Shown: in pieces, positions 16,045 through 24,069 of the stretch | Layout: each line of letters begins with the position of its first letter | How positions within the stretch are numbered: position 1 is the stretch's first letter | From: JBMNOZ01 sp050943335 | GTDB taxonomy: Bacteria > Bacillota > Desulfitobacteriia > Desulfitobacteriales > Syntrophobotulaceae | Reading direction: 5' to 3' | Length of the DNA stretch: 58,696 nucleotides | NCBI GenBank assembly: GCA_050943335.1 | Contig: JBMNOZ010000013.1 | Span: forward strand, 1-58,696 | Made by a program: the position numbers and the translations under genes | Notes under the pieces: generated by a model | Told to the model about the DNA's origin: nothing | The model's input: only the letters and a program-made list of their open reading frames with translations | Database searches by the model: none

Positions 16045-16602
16045 ATGATTTCTTCAAATGATTTTAGAACTGGATTAACAATTGAGGTCGATGGTGATGT
16101 CTATCAAATAATAGAATTCCAACATGTGAAGCCTGGAAAAGGAGCAGCTTTTGTCCGGACTAAAATCAAAAATCTCAAATCCGGGGCTGTTATCGAAAAA
16201 AAATTTAATGCCGGGGAAAGAGTTGCTAGAGCTCGGCTGGATCGCCGGGAAATGCAATTTTTATATAAAGACGGTAAAGAGTTTATAGTGATGGATAATG
16301 AAACTTATGAACAGCTTGCCTTGACAGAAGAACAGATTGGCGAAGAAGTTAAATGGTTAAAAGAGAATATGAATCTCGGTGTCTTAATTTATAATAATGA
16401 GGTAATCGGCGTTGATCTACCAATAAATGTGGAGTTGAAAGTTATTGAAACTGAGCCGGGAATTAGGGGGGACACCGCATCCGGAGGTTCCAAAGCAGCG
16501 GTTGTAGAAACCGGAGCAGTGGTTCAAGTTCCCTTCTTTGTTAACGAAGGAGATGTGTTAGTTATTGATACCAGGACAGGTACTTATGTTTCCAGAGCCT
16601 AG
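16045..16602 (+). CDS. efp: Translation elongation factor P
   Basis: Rescues ribosomes stalled at polyproline stretches. The 185-residue protein has the three beta-barrel domains of EF-P: KOW-like N-domain with the loop KPGKGAAFV carrying the lysine that contacts the P-site tRNA, the middle domain, and the C-terminal domain ending in PFFVNEGDVLVIDTRTGTYVSRA. GGGGGACC precedes the ATG. It is followed by a palindromic terminator and a convergent gene. Confidence 0.97.
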   Translation: MISSNDFRTGLTIEVDGDVYQIIEFQHVKPGKGAAFVRTKIKNLKSGAVIEKKFNAGERVARARLDRREMQFLYKDGKEFIVMDNETYEQLALTEEQIGEEVKWLKENMNLGVLIYNNEVIGVDLPINVELKVIETEPGIRGDTASGGSKAAVVETGAVVQVPFFVNEGDVLVIDTRTGTYVSRA

Positions 16603-16649
16603 GTGCTTCGGGTTATTTAAGATATTTATAATTGCCTTGGGAAATTTAG

Positions 16650-16671
16650 AAGCTTGGTTTAAACCAAGCTT
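16650..16671. terminator. Palindromic bidirectional terminator between efp and the cysteine desulfurase gene
   Basis: AAGCTTGGTTT (16650-16660) and AAACCAAGCTT (16661-16671) are a perfect 22-nt palindrome between convergent genes. The T-rich stretch on either side is short (TTCTT on the plus strand, CTAAATTT on the minus strand), so efficiency is uncertain. Confidence 0.6.
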
Positions 16672-16725
16672 TCTTAAAATCCGGAGAAACTAGAAAAGGG
16701 TATTTGGTTGGTGCTATCAAAGGGT

Positions 16726-17877
16726 TTAAAAACATTTCAAATCCTGTAAGCAATTAATAATATATTCGACTTCCTCAACGGTATTAGAGTGATTAAAGCT
16801 AAAACGCACTGTACCATCCGGGAAAGTACCGAGGGTTTGGTGGGCGGAAGGGGAACAGTGTAACCCGGATCGGGTCATAATCCCGTAGTTTTTTTCTAAA
16901 ATGTAAGCCACGGTACCGTTATCATGATTCGGAAAATCAAGAGAAACAACTGCGGTTCGGTTTTTAAGATCCTTGGGACCGATGAGGGTGATATGTTTTA
17001 GGTCTTTAATCCCTTCCAAAAAGAATTCAGTTATCTTCATGGTTTGAGAGTGGAGGTTTTTCAACCCTTGTTCTTCCAGATAATGAAGAGCCCGATGAAG
17101 ACCGAAAATGCCGGGAATATTGGGAGTCCCCGCCTCAAATTTATCGGGCAAGAAAGTGGGGATCTCCTCACTGGCCGATAGACTGCCTGTTCCCCCAGTA
17201 AACAAGGGCTCTATTATTTCGGCCAGTTCATTTTGAATAACAAATCCACCTATCCCTTGGGGCCCTAAGAGACTTTTATGGCCGGTAAACGCTAAAGCAT
17301 CAATATTATAGTCCTGCATATCAATTTCGATCGCCCCCGCAGTTTGAGCGCTGTCGACAATGAAAAAAGCGCCTTTTTCCCGGCAAAGGGCTCCTATTTC
17401 TTGGAGAGGGAAGACTGTTCCGCAGACATTGGAAGCATGGGTTAAAATAACAGCTTTTGTATTGGCGGTAAAAGCCTCTTTTATATGGTTTGGGTTGAGA
17501 AACCCCTGGGAATCAGTCTTAACTCTAGTGAAATCCACTCCTAAAGCCTTAAGTTGAAATAAAGGCCGCATTACAGCGTTGTGTTCAAGAGAAGAAACAA
17601 TACAGTGATCCCCCGGTTTTAGGGTTCCTTTAATTAAGATATTGAGGGCTTGGGTAATGTTTAAAGTAAAAATAACATTTTCCGGTCCTTCATAATTAAA
17701 TAAACGAGCCAGAATCTCCCTAGTTTCTAAAACTGTTTCTTCGGCTGAAAGGGCATTTCCATAAACTCCGCGGTTAATATTGGCGCCGATCTCTTCAACA
17801 TAGTATTTTAAGGCTTCGCCTACTCCAGGGGCTTTGGGAAAAGAAGTGGCTGCCTGATCAGCATAAACTTTTTTCAT
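16726..17877 (-). CDS. Cysteine desulfurase family PLP enzyme
   Basis: Class V aminotransferase-fold enzyme expected to mobilise sulfur (or selenium) from cysteine (or selenocysteine) as a persulfide. The 383 residues include the N-terminal YADQAATSFPKAPGV, the PLP-contacting SLEHNAVMRPL, the PLP lysine in FTGHKSLLGPQGIGG, and RSGLHCSPSAHQTLGT, which holds the active-site cysteine. This is the subfamily often next to DUF3343 or Se metabolism genes, distinct from IscS/SufS. Start ATG has CAGGAGC upstream. The divergent DUF3343 gene starts 128 bp away. Confidence 0.9.
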   Translation of the reverse strand: MKKVYADQAATSFPKAPGVGEALKYYVEEIGANINRGVYGNALSAEETVLETREILARLFNYEGPENVIFTLNITQALNILIKGTLKPGDHCIVSSLEHNAVMRPLFQLKALGVDFTRVKTDSQGFLNPNHIKEAFTANTKAVILTHASNVCGTVFPLQEIGALCREKGAFFIVDSAQTAGAIEIDMQDYNIDALAFTGHKSLLGPQGIGGFVIQNELAEIIEPLFTGGTGSLSASEEIPTFLPDKFEAGTPNIPGIFGLHRALHYLEEQGLKNLHSQTMKITEFFLEGIKDLKHITLIGPKDLKNRTAVVSLDFPNHDNGTVAYILEKNYGIMTRSGLHCSPSAHQTLGTFPDGTVRFSFNHSNTVEEVEYIINCLQDLKCF

Positions 17878-18005
17878 TTTTTTCGCTCCTGATTAAAAAT
17901 TTTATAGTTTTGCAGTAGTTATGATTTTACCATACATCATCAAGGCCAGCCCAGATTTAACCGTGGTTACCAAATTAAAATCGAAGGAATTGGAGCTGAT
18001 TTTAA

Positions 18006-18275
18006 ATTACTACAGAAAACGAATTAAAAGCGCGCGAGTATTTAGCCACCTTTCACACTCATTTAGGGGCTATGAAATATTATCGTCATCTAAAAAAGAT
18101 AGGAATTAATTCGGAGCTTTTGCCCGTGCCGCGAAAATTTAGCTCTGATTGCGGTGTGGCGGTTAGTTTTACTGTCGAGGGAGATATCAGTCACTTGATT
18201 AGTAAGGATATTCAAAAAATATATTTAATTCAAGGTGACGAAGGCCAGCTCCTTTATAATAATGATCAGGATTAA
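18006..18275 (+). CDS. DUF3343 protein (putative Se/S carrier-like), apparent ATT start
   Basis: Conserved family motifs are clear: LATFHTHLGAMKYYRHLKK, then LLPVPRKFSSDCGVAVSF with the single conserved cysteine. DUF3343 proteins are thought to carry sulfur or selenium on that cysteine, usually beside a cysteine desulfurase, as here. The first ATG (18072) lies inside the conserved domain and would remove about 22 residues. The frame continues upstream to a stop at 18003-18005 with no ATG, GTG or TTG; directly after it is ATT at 18006 with AAGGAATTGGAG ending 10 nt earlier. From ATT the protein has 89 residues, a normal length. Either ATT is used or there is a sequence error. Confidence 0.75.
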   Translation: MTTENELKAREYLATFHTHLGAMKYYRHLKKIGINSELLPVPRKFSSDCGVAVSFTVEGDISHLISKDIQKIYLIQGDEGQLLYNNDQD

Positions 18276-18319
18276 TAGCAGAACAAAAATAGGAATTAAA
18301 TAACTTTTGGAATCTCCAC

Positions 18320-18350
18320 CCCTCTTTAGCATTGGCGAAGAGGGTTTTTT
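18320..18350 (+). terminator. Intrinsic terminator upstream of spoIIIA
   Basis: CCCTCTT (18320-18326) pairs with AAGAGGG (18338-18344), followed by six T. It ends the DUF3343 unit and isolates spoIIIA. Confidence 0.85.
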
Positions 18351-18414
18351 ACGTTAAAAAACAATTCTAAAAAGCATTTTTAGGACATACCTTCTAGTAC
18401 GAGGAGGTAAAAGA

Positions 18415-19458
18415 ATGATTGATAAAGGCCTCTCAGTTCTTACTTTTCAAAAGGAAGGTTCTCACTCTCACGCAAAAACCGAGCGGGAATTTAGTCGCTG
18501 GCTTAGTACCAGGGCGGCACGAATGTTAGGAGAGGGGATTAGACTTTTATCCCCCACAGAAAGGATTGAAGAGATACGCCTCAGGATAAACCAACCCTTA
18601 ACAATTAGAACAGCTAAAAAAGATTATTTTATCCCTTCCGGGTCGAGGAATAGTACTGAAAAATTTGACGTTCTTCGTAAAGAAGACTTATTAGAAACCT
18701 TGGACAAAATGACCTACAGCTCCATTTATGCGGCGGAAGAGGAATTGAAGCAGGGGTTCATTACTTTGCCCGGTGGTCATCGGACAGGGATTTGCGGGGA
18801 AACAGTGATTGAAAACGGTAAGATTAAAACCCTGAAGAATATCTCCGCTTTAAACATTCGCCTAGCCAGACAACCAGACCTTAAAACCAGTAAACTTTTA
18901 ATCCATCTTCTAAAAAGAAGTAAAGACTTTTGTCATACTCTCTTGATTTCCCCTCCTCGAGCAGGTAAAACCACTTTGCTCCGGCAGTTGATCAGGGATT
19001 TAAGCAATGGAGTCCCTGAAATTGGTCTTGAGGGGCAAACAGTAGGTGTGGTGGATGAAAGAAGCGAGATTGCTGGGATGTGGCAAGGGATCTCTGCTTT
19101 CGATTTAGGTTGCCGTACTGATGTTCTTGATCGCTGTCCAAAGGCCTTAGGGATAAAAATGTTGATCAGATCCATGGCTCCTTCCGTGGTTGCTGTTGAT
19201 GAGTTAGGGGGGCCAGAAGATATTGCCGCTGTTAGGGAAGCCATGAGTTGTGGGGTAAAGATTTTAGCCACCTTGCACGCCAATTCAGTTGCGGAGCTTA
19301 AAAATAGGAAGCATCTAAAGGAAATGCTGGAGTCAGAGATTTTGGAAAGAGTCGTAGTCCTAAGTAGAGTTAGGGGACCGGGAACAATTGAAGCGGTATA
19401 TGATTCGAGCCTGAAAGTCGATCTGAGGTCCGGAGGAAGAAATCCACAATTTTATTAG
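18415..19458 (+). CDS. spoIIIAA: Stage III sporulation protein AA (ATPase)
   Basis: Mother-cell ATPase of the SpoIIIA-SpoIIQ channel needed for forespore gene expression after engulfment; related to type II/IV secretion ATPases. The 347 residues have an N-terminal domain (RIEEIRLRINQPLTIR, GHRTGICGE) and a motor domain with Walker A PPRAGKTTLLRQL near residue 183, VGVVDERSEIA, and Walker B-like VVAVDELGGPEDIAA. GAGGAGG precedes the ATG. First of eight consecutive spoIIIA genes, expected to be under sigma-E. Confidence 0.97.
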   Translation: MIDKGLSVLTFQKEGSHSHAKTEREFSRWLSTRAARMLGEGIRLLSPTERIEEIRLRINQPLTIRTAKKDYFIPSGSRNSTEKFDVLRKEDLLETLDKMTYSSIYAAEEELKQGFITLPGGHRTGICGETVIENGKIKTLKNISALNIRLARQPDLKTSKLLIHLLKRSKDFCHTLLISPPRAGKTTLLRQLIRDLSNGVPEIGLEGQTVGVVDERSEIAGMWQGISAFDLGCRTDVLDRCPKALGIKMLIRSMAPSVVAVDELGGPEDIAAVREAMSCGVKILATLHANSVAELKNRKHLKEMLESEILERVVVLSRVRGPGTIEAVYDSSLKVDLRSGGRNPQFY

Positions 19459-19474
19459 CTCAGGAGGAATCATT

Positions 19475-19984
19475 ATGCTGATAATCGGATATTTGGTGTT
19501 GATTATCGGTTTTGGCAGTCTCGGCTTGTTAAAAGGGATGCAGATTAGAAAAAGGCCGAGAGAATTAAGGGAAATGATTAATGCTTTAGCAATACTGGAC
19601 ACGGAAATATATTGGGGAGCCACTCCTTTACCCTCAGCATTTGCAGTTCTTAAGGAGCGCACAGATTCCCCTTGGAAAGAGTTTTTTAGCAAAGTGGAAG
19701 AAAAATTAAATCGAGGAGAAAACGCTTCCACAGCCTGGGAAAAAAGTATTAGGGAGCAGCAAAAACAAGCCTGTCTGGCCGAAGAAGATTGGAAAATTAT
19801 AAAAAGTATTGGGCACTCTTTAGGTCGATCCGATCGAAATGAGCAGCATAAACATCTTCAACTGGGACAAAAACATTTAGAAACTGTTTACGAAAAAGCT
19901 AGAAACCAAGCCGGTCAAAAAGCAAAAATGTGGTCCTATTTAGGTTTTTTAGGGGGCATAGCGGTTGTTATTTTTATCATATGA
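19475..19984 (+). CDS. spoIIIAB: Stage III sporulation protein AB
   Basis: 169 residues with an N-terminal membrane helix (LIIGYLVLIIGFGSLGL), the RPRELREMINALAILDTEI segment and a C-terminal helix (YLGFLGGIAVVIFII). The fold is GspF-like and it acts as the platform protein for SpoIIIAA. CAGGAGG precedes the ATG; the stop overlaps a possible start of spoIIIAC (ATGA). Confidence 0.95.
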   Translation: MLIIGYLVLIIGFGSLGLLKGMQIRKRPRELREMINALAILDTEIYWGATPLPSAFAVLKERTDSPWKEFFSKVEEKLNRGENASTAWEKSIREQQKQACLAEEDWKIIKSIGHSLGRSDRNEQHKHLQLGQKHLETVYEKARNQAGQKAKMWSYLGFLGGIAVVIFII

Positions 19985-20001
19985 GAAGGGTAGGTAGAAG
20001 G

Positions 20002-20199
20002 ATGGGTATCGATCTGATCTTAAAAGTGGCGGGGATAGGTTTGCTGGTCGGCATGTTAGCCATAATCCTAAACGAAGCCGGAAAAAGAGAACAAGCCCAG
20101 TTGGTAACCATTGCTGGGGTAATCGTTGTTCTCTATCTAGTTATTCAGGGGTTAGCAAACTTATTTACACTAATAAGAAACGTCTTTAATTTGTACTAG
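20002..20199 (+). CDS. spoIIIAC: Stage III sporulation protein AC
   Basis: 65-residue membrane protein with two helices: IDLILKVAGIGLLVGMLAIIL and VTIAGVIVVLYLVIQGL, separated by NEAGKREQAQ. Length and the GKxExAQ segment match the family. An in-frame ATG at 19981 overlaps the spoIIIAB stop, but homologues begin at MGIDL and AAGGG sits 11 nt before 20002, so I use 20002. Confidence 0.93.
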   Translation: MGIDLILKVAGIGLLVGMLAIILNEAGKREQAQLVTIAGVIVVLYLVIQGLANLFTLIRNVFNLY

Positions 20200-20211
20200 G
20201 AGGCCTAGAAG

Positions 20212-20598
20212 GTGGAAATTATCCAAATCGTCGGCCTGGCAATTATTATCACCGTTATAAGTGCTGTTTTAAGACAGATTAGACCGGAAATAGCAATACA
20301 ATTGAGCATTCTAGCCGGAATCACTATTTTTTTAGTGGCCATGGACAAGATCAGGCTGGTCATCGATTTGTTGCAAAGATTAGCGGAACAAGCAAATGTC
20401 AGTTCCTATTACTTATTGATTGTTCTGAAGATTGTCGGTATTGCTTATCTGGCGGAAATAGGATCCCAAATCTGTCGGGACGCCGGTGAAAATGCTCTTG
20501 CCACGAAGGTCGAAATAGCGGCAAAAATATTCGTTGTAGTGTTAGCGATTCCGATTATTGTAGCAATAATGGATTCCATGGTCAGGCTTCTGGCTTGA
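20212..20598 (+). CDS. spoIIIAD: Stage III sporulation protein AD
   Basis: 128-residue membrane protein from a GTG start preceded by AGGAGG. It has about four hydrophobic segments (IIQIVGLAIIITVISAVL, LSILAGITIFLVAM, YYLLIVLKIVGIAYLAEI, IFVVVLAIPIIVAIMDSM). SpoIIIAC and AD together resemble small membrane components of secretion export gates. Length and order are normal. Confidence 0.95.
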   Translation: MEIIQIVGLAIIITVISAVLRQIRPEIAIQLSILAGITIFLVAMDKIRLVIDLLQRLAEQANVSSYYLLIVLKIVGIAYLAEIGSQICRDAGENALATKVEIAAKIFVVVLAIPIIVAIMDSMVRLLA

Positions 20599-20615
20599 GT
20601 TAAGGAGAGATCGGG

Positions 20616-21797
20616 TTGAGTAAAAAAACTTTAATTCTCTGTTTTCTTCTCCTTTGGTGTTTAATTGCTCCCAGCTCCGCCTTAGCAGAGCTAAATTGGG
20701 GAGAAACAGAAAATGGCCTGGAATTAGTTGATATAGCCCAGGAAATAGATTTATCCGAGATGAATGAGATGTTAAATGAATTAGATAAAGATGCCCAAGA
20801 GGTTTTGTCCGGATTTTCCTTGTCAAAAATATTTGAAGATTTAAAAGAGGGGAAATTTTTTGTAACTACTGAGGATTTAGGGAAAAAAATACTGAAAGGG
20901 ATCCTCAAAGAAGTGGTCACCAACGGCCCTTTAGTAGTTAAACTTTTATTATTGGCGGTACTCTGTGCCATAATTAATCAATTACAATCGGCGTTTAAAG
21001 GTAGCGTGAGCAAAGTGGCTCAAATGCTTACCTATTTGGTTTTAGTGGGTTTAGCCTTGACTTCCTTCCGAATTGCTCTTGAAGTGGGAAACGAGGCGAT
21101 TATGAGAATGGTGTCTTTTATGCAGGTCGCTTTGCCTATAATCTATACAATTTTAATTGCCCTGGGGAATCTGACTAGCGCCGCCTTATTTAAACCGATA
21201 GTTTTAGGCAGTTTAGTATTTTTTGTTTCCGTTATTAGGGCTGTTGTTTTACCTTTATTTTTCTTCGGAATTGTCTTGCGTTTATTTAATAATATTTCTG
21301 AGCACTTCAAACTAGACAAACTCGCTTCTCTTTTAGAGTTTGCTGGTAAGTTTTCCATCGGAGCGGTGATGACCATCTTTATCGGTATCATGACTGTGCA
21401 AGGGGTTACAGGGGGAGTAACCGATGGAGTGGCTTTAAGGACCTTCAAATATTCGGCGGATTTAATACCGATAGTCGGAAAACTGTTCAAAGATGCGGTG
21501 GAGCTAGTTGTAAGTTCCGGTATTATTTTAAAAAATGCTCTGGGTCTGATTTCTCTGCTGGCAATTATAGTGATTGTCCTGGCCCCGATCATTAAAATTT
21601 TAGCGATGATGTTTACTTTTAAAATAACGGCAGCCCTTATTGAACCGCTGGGGGAAAAGAAGCTAGCTAATTGCTTGCAGGATATGTCTAAGGGTTTGCT
21701 CTATATCTTTGTCGCGGTGGCTTCAGTGGGGATTATGTTTTTTATGGCGGTGACCATAATTGTCGGGGCTGGAAATGTGGCTGTTATGTTCCGTTAG
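20616..21797 (+). CDS. spoIIIAE: Stage III sporulation protein AE
   Basis: Large polytopic protein of the SpoIIIA complex. The 393 residues begin, from a TTG start preceded by AAGGAGAG, with a signal peptide (LILCFLLLWCLIAPSSALA), then a hydrophilic region to about 100 and six or more membrane helices. The GNLTSAALFKPIVLG and GVTGGVTDGVALRTFKY segments are typical. Confidence 0.96.
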   Translation: MSKKTLILCFLLLWCLIAPSSALAELNWGETENGLELVDIAQEIDLSEMNEMLNELDKDAQEVLSGFSLSKIFEDLKEGKFFVTTEDLGKKILKGILKEVVTNGPLVVKLLLLAVLCAIINQLQSAFKGSVSKVAQMLTYLVLVGLALTSFRIALEVGNEAIMRMVSFMQVALPIIYTILIALGNLTSAALFKPIVLGSLVFFVSVIRAVVLPLFFFGIVLRLFNNISEHFKLDKLASLLEFAGKFSIGAVMTIFIGIMTVQGVTGGVTDGVALRTFKYSADLIPIVGKLFKDAVELVVSSGIILKNALGLISLLAIIVIVLAPIIKILAMMFTFKITAALIEPLGEKKLANCLQDMSKGLLYIFVAVASVGIMFFMAVTIIVGAGNVAVMFR

Positions 21798-21815
21798 GAA
21801 AAGCGGGGTGAGGAT

Positions 21816-22409
21816 TTGGAAAGTCTTAAAACACTGATTCGAAATTTGGCATTTATCCTGTTGTTGGCGACTTTTTTAGAAATGCTTTTGCCAAATGAAA
21901 AGATGCGGGGTTTTGTGCAGACGGTCATGGGTTTGTTTGTTCTGGCTGCTATTTTAACCCCCCTTGTCGGTTTTCTAAAAATTGATTTCAATAATGAGAT
22001 CCCGGCCTTTTTTAGCTTTACTTCTTCGGAAATGACGGCCTTGGCTTCGGGACACCTAGCTGATGAACATTCCGAAACCCTTGGCCAGTCAGCAATAATA
22101 GAGCAATATAGGAGAGTCTTGATCAACCAGATAAAAATGTTGGTCTTGGCTATTGATGGAGTGAAGGCGGCAGACGTTAAGGTGGCGCTGGATGATTCAG
22201 AAAAAATCACCGGGTACCCGGCGGTAAAAAAAATCGAGATAACTTTTACCCGGCAAGACATTAAAGTAACCCCGGTAAAACCGGTAATTATTGGGGAAGA
22301 GGAACAAATAACCGGGGGAGAGGAAACCAGGGAAGCCGCTCTTATTAAGGAGCAAATTGCTTCTTTTATGCAAATATCACCGGAGATAATTTCAGTGCAC
22401 GAACAATGA
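21816..22409 (+). CDS. spoIIIAF: Stage III sporulation protein AF
   Basis: 197 residues from TTG at 21816. Two N-terminal membrane helices (LAFILLLATFLEMLLPN and VMGLFVLAAILTPLVGFL) are followed by an extracytoplasmic domain with a ring-building-like fold in the family. The middle part is more variable than in other spoIIIA products. Confidence 0.93.
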   Translation: MESLKTLIRNLAFILLLATFLEMLLPNEKMRGFVQTVMGLFVLAAILTPLVGFLKIDFNNEIPAFFSFTSSEMTALASGHLADEHSETLGQSAIIEQYRRVLINQIKMLVLAIDGVKAADVKVALDDSEKITGYPAVKKIEITFTRQDIKVTPVKPVIIGEEEQITGGEETREAALIKEQIASFMQISPEIISVHEQ

Positions 22410-22423
22410 AAGGAGGGTCAAAA

Positions 22424-22981
22424 ATGGCCAAACTAAACATCGGTTTTAATGAAAAAATTGTCTTTGCCGTCGTCTTGGTGATCGCCCTGGCTATTGTATT
22501 TGTTTTTACGGATTCGAAAGAAAAAAAGGATGATCCAGTTGAAACCGACAGTGTCCCCATCTCCTCAACAGACCTGGTGAACACAGAAATTTCAGCTTTA
22601 GAAAAAAGCATGGAGGAGCGTATTTCTGCAAATTTGGCCAGCATTAAGGGAGTGGGGAAAACAAAAGTTGTAGTTACCCTTACCACGGGCTTGAAAAGAG
22701 AATATGTTAAGGATGAAAGCATAACTAGAAGAACATCTAAGGAAAGCGATAAAGAAGGGGGTGTTCGGGAGACTGTGGAAGTTACAGAAAGTAATAAACT
22801 AGTGCTTACCGATAATTCCAGGCCGGTGCTAGTCATTGAGCAGTCCCCGGAGGTAGCGGGGGTGTTAGTAATTGCTCAGGGGGCCCAAGACCCTAAAATT
22901 AAGGAGCAAATTTTCAATGCTGTAAAAACCCTGCTCGATATCCAACCCTCCAAGATAAATATTGCTCCACTGGGAGGATGA
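22424..22981 (+). CDS. spoIIIAG: Stage III sporulation protein AG
   Basis: Ring-forming channel protein in the intermembrane space. 185 residues; I start at 22424, where AAAGGAGGG lies upstream, rather than 22406. A membrane helix (IVFAVVLVIALAIVFVF) is followed by a linker and a ring-building domain (SIKGVGKTKVVVTL, SPEVAGVLVIAQGAQDPKIK), the YscJ/FliF-like fold typical of AG. Confidence 0.95.
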   Translation: MAKLNIGFNEKIVFAVVLVIALAIVFVFTDSKEKKDDPVETDSVPISSTDLVNTEISALEKSMEERISANLASIKGVGKTKVVVTLTTGLKREYVKDESITRRTSKESDKEGGVRETVEVTESNKLVLTDNSRPVLVIEQSPEVAGVLVIAQGAQDPKIKEQIFNAVKTLLDIQPSKINIAPLGG

Positions 22982-22985
22982 TATC

Positions 22986-23537
22986 TTGAAAAAAAAACTG
23001 TCTGTTTTTGGTTGTCTCTTGTTCATTTTTATGGCGTCAACATGTTTTGGTTTACTTACCGACTTGAGAGCCGGTCCGAAAGGGAATGAGCAGGAGGGTA
23101 AACTTTTTAATCCAAAGGGAACTCTAGGGATTAGTGATTTGGGCCAAAATATTAAATACAAAACCGAAATTGTAGAATTAACTACTGATACTGGTCAGAA
23201 TTATTTTGTAAATTATAGAATTAAGAGAGAACAGTTTAGGACAGAAGCAAAGGCGATGCTCAAACCCCTTTTGAATTCGGATAATGAAAAAACAAGAATG
23301 GAAGCTCAAACTGAATGGCTAGCCCTTTGCAAAAGAATTCTGGCAGAAGGAGAGATTGAAAATATTTTAAAAATGCGCGGTTTTAAAGATGTGGTTTCAG
23401 AGGTCAATAATAATACTGCAATTGTTACTGTCCTGGCCGCGGATTTGAAACCGAATGAGATTTGGCAAATAAAATATACAGTGGCCAATGTCTTAGGTTT
23501 TTCCGTAGAAAACATTGCTGTACATACTCGAGGCTAA
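22986..23537 (+). CDS. spoIIIAH: Stage III sporulation protein AH
   Basis: Mother-cell partner of forespore SpoIIQ. 183 residues from TTG at 22986, with GGGAGG upstream; the frame also contains an earlier TTG at 22962. A membrane helix (LSVFGCLLFIFMASTCF) precedes the ring-building domain in the second half (EIENILKMRGFKDVVSEVNNN type segment, then VLGFSVENIAVHTRG). No spoIIQ is seen in the window; many Clostridia lack it or use another partner. Confidence 0.93.
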   Translation: MKKKLSVFGCLLFIFMASTCFGLLTDLRAGPKGNEQEGKLFNPKGTLGISDLGQNIKYKTEIVELTTDTGQNYFVNYRIKREQFRTEAKAMLKPLLNSDNEKTRMEAQTEWLALCKRILAEGEIENILKMRGFKDVVSEVNNNTAIVTVLAADLKPNEIWQIKYTVANVLGFSVENIAVHTRG

Positions 23538-23546
23538 ATCTTGCAC

Positions 23547-23574
23547 TTGCCGAGAAAAGGTATTTTGTTATAAT
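23547..23574 (+). promoter_or_regulatory. Sigma-A promoter for the asp23 gene
   Basis: TTGCCG (23547-23552), 16-bp spacer, TATAAT (23569-23574) preceded by TGT, an extended -10. The gene starts 46 bp downstream, so asp23 is expressed independently of the sporulation operon before it. Confidence 0.7.
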
Positions 23575-23620
23575 GAAAAACAAAGGTTAACGTTGGAAAT
23601 TTAAATGAGGTGTGACAAAA

Positions 23621-24013
23621 ATGGATAATCGAATAGAGAGCACAATAGGCTCGGTTAAAATTGCCGACGAAGTAATTGAGGTAATTGCTGGAATGGCTGC
23701 TTCCGAAGTAGAAGGGGTAGCGGAGATGAGCGGTAGTTTTGTAGGTGATATTGCCAATATCTTCAGTAGGGGCAAATCTTCCTCCACAAAAGGGATAAAA
23801 GTAGAAGTCGGTGAGAACGAGGCTACTATTGATTTATTTCTTGGTGTTGAATATGGGGTTTCCATTCCGGATGTAGCCCAAAAAGTTCAAGAAGCGGTAA
23901 AAAACGCCGTAGAAGGCATGACCGGTCTAAATGTATTGGAAATTAACATTCATATTCAAGGGGTCTCTTTTAAAAGCGCCTCTGAAGAAAAAGAACCCCA
24001 CAAAGAAAACTAA
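23621..24013 (+). CDS. Asp23/Gls24 family envelope stress response protein
   Basis: 130-residue cytoplasmic protein of the Asp23 (YqhY/YloU) family. It shows the family pattern IADEVIEVIAGMAASEVEGVAEM, an acid/hydrophobic middle strand (IKVEVGENEATIDLFLGVEYG), VQEAVKNAVEGMTGLNVLEINIHIQGV. I start at ATG 23621 with GAGGTG upstream; a GTG lies three codons earlier. yqhY genes next to nusB are common in Firmicutes, often with acc genes, which are absent here. It is followed by a strong terminator. Confidence 0.93.
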   Translation: MDNRIESTIGSVKIADEVIEVIAGMAASEVEGVAEMSGSFVGDIANIFSRGKSSSTKGIKVEVGENEATIDLFLGVEYGVSIPDVAQKVQEAVKNAVEGMTGLNVLEINIHIQGVSFKSASEEKEPHKEN

Positions 24014-24029
24014 TTCTTTCTAACCAATT

Positions 24030-24053
24030 CCCCCCTGGGCCAGGGGGGTTTTA
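24030..24053 (+). terminator. Strong intrinsic terminator after asp23
   Basis: A run of six C (24030-24035) and TGG pairs with CCA and six G (24043-24048), followed by TTTT. Only 16 bp separate it from the next start. Confidence 0.85.
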
Positions 24054-24069
24054 AAAAGAGGTGCTTGTA

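Noticed and set aside
17921..18109. Forward reading frame of 62 codons before DUF3343
   Set aside because: Lacks a ribosome binding site and family features; the overlapping frame carries the conserved DUF3343 residues.
18365..18393. Sigma-E promoter for spoIIIAA with -10 CATACCTT
   Set aside because: No acceptable -35 at 13-15 bp, and the start of transcription would lie almost on the ribosome binding site. Sigma-E control remains expected from biology only.
21143..21592. 149-codon frame on the minus strand inside spoIIIAE
   Set aside because: Shadow of a membrane-protein gene; low complexity, no start signal. The same applies to other long antisense frames over spoIIIAA, spoIIIAF, spoIIIAG and the FIST gene.
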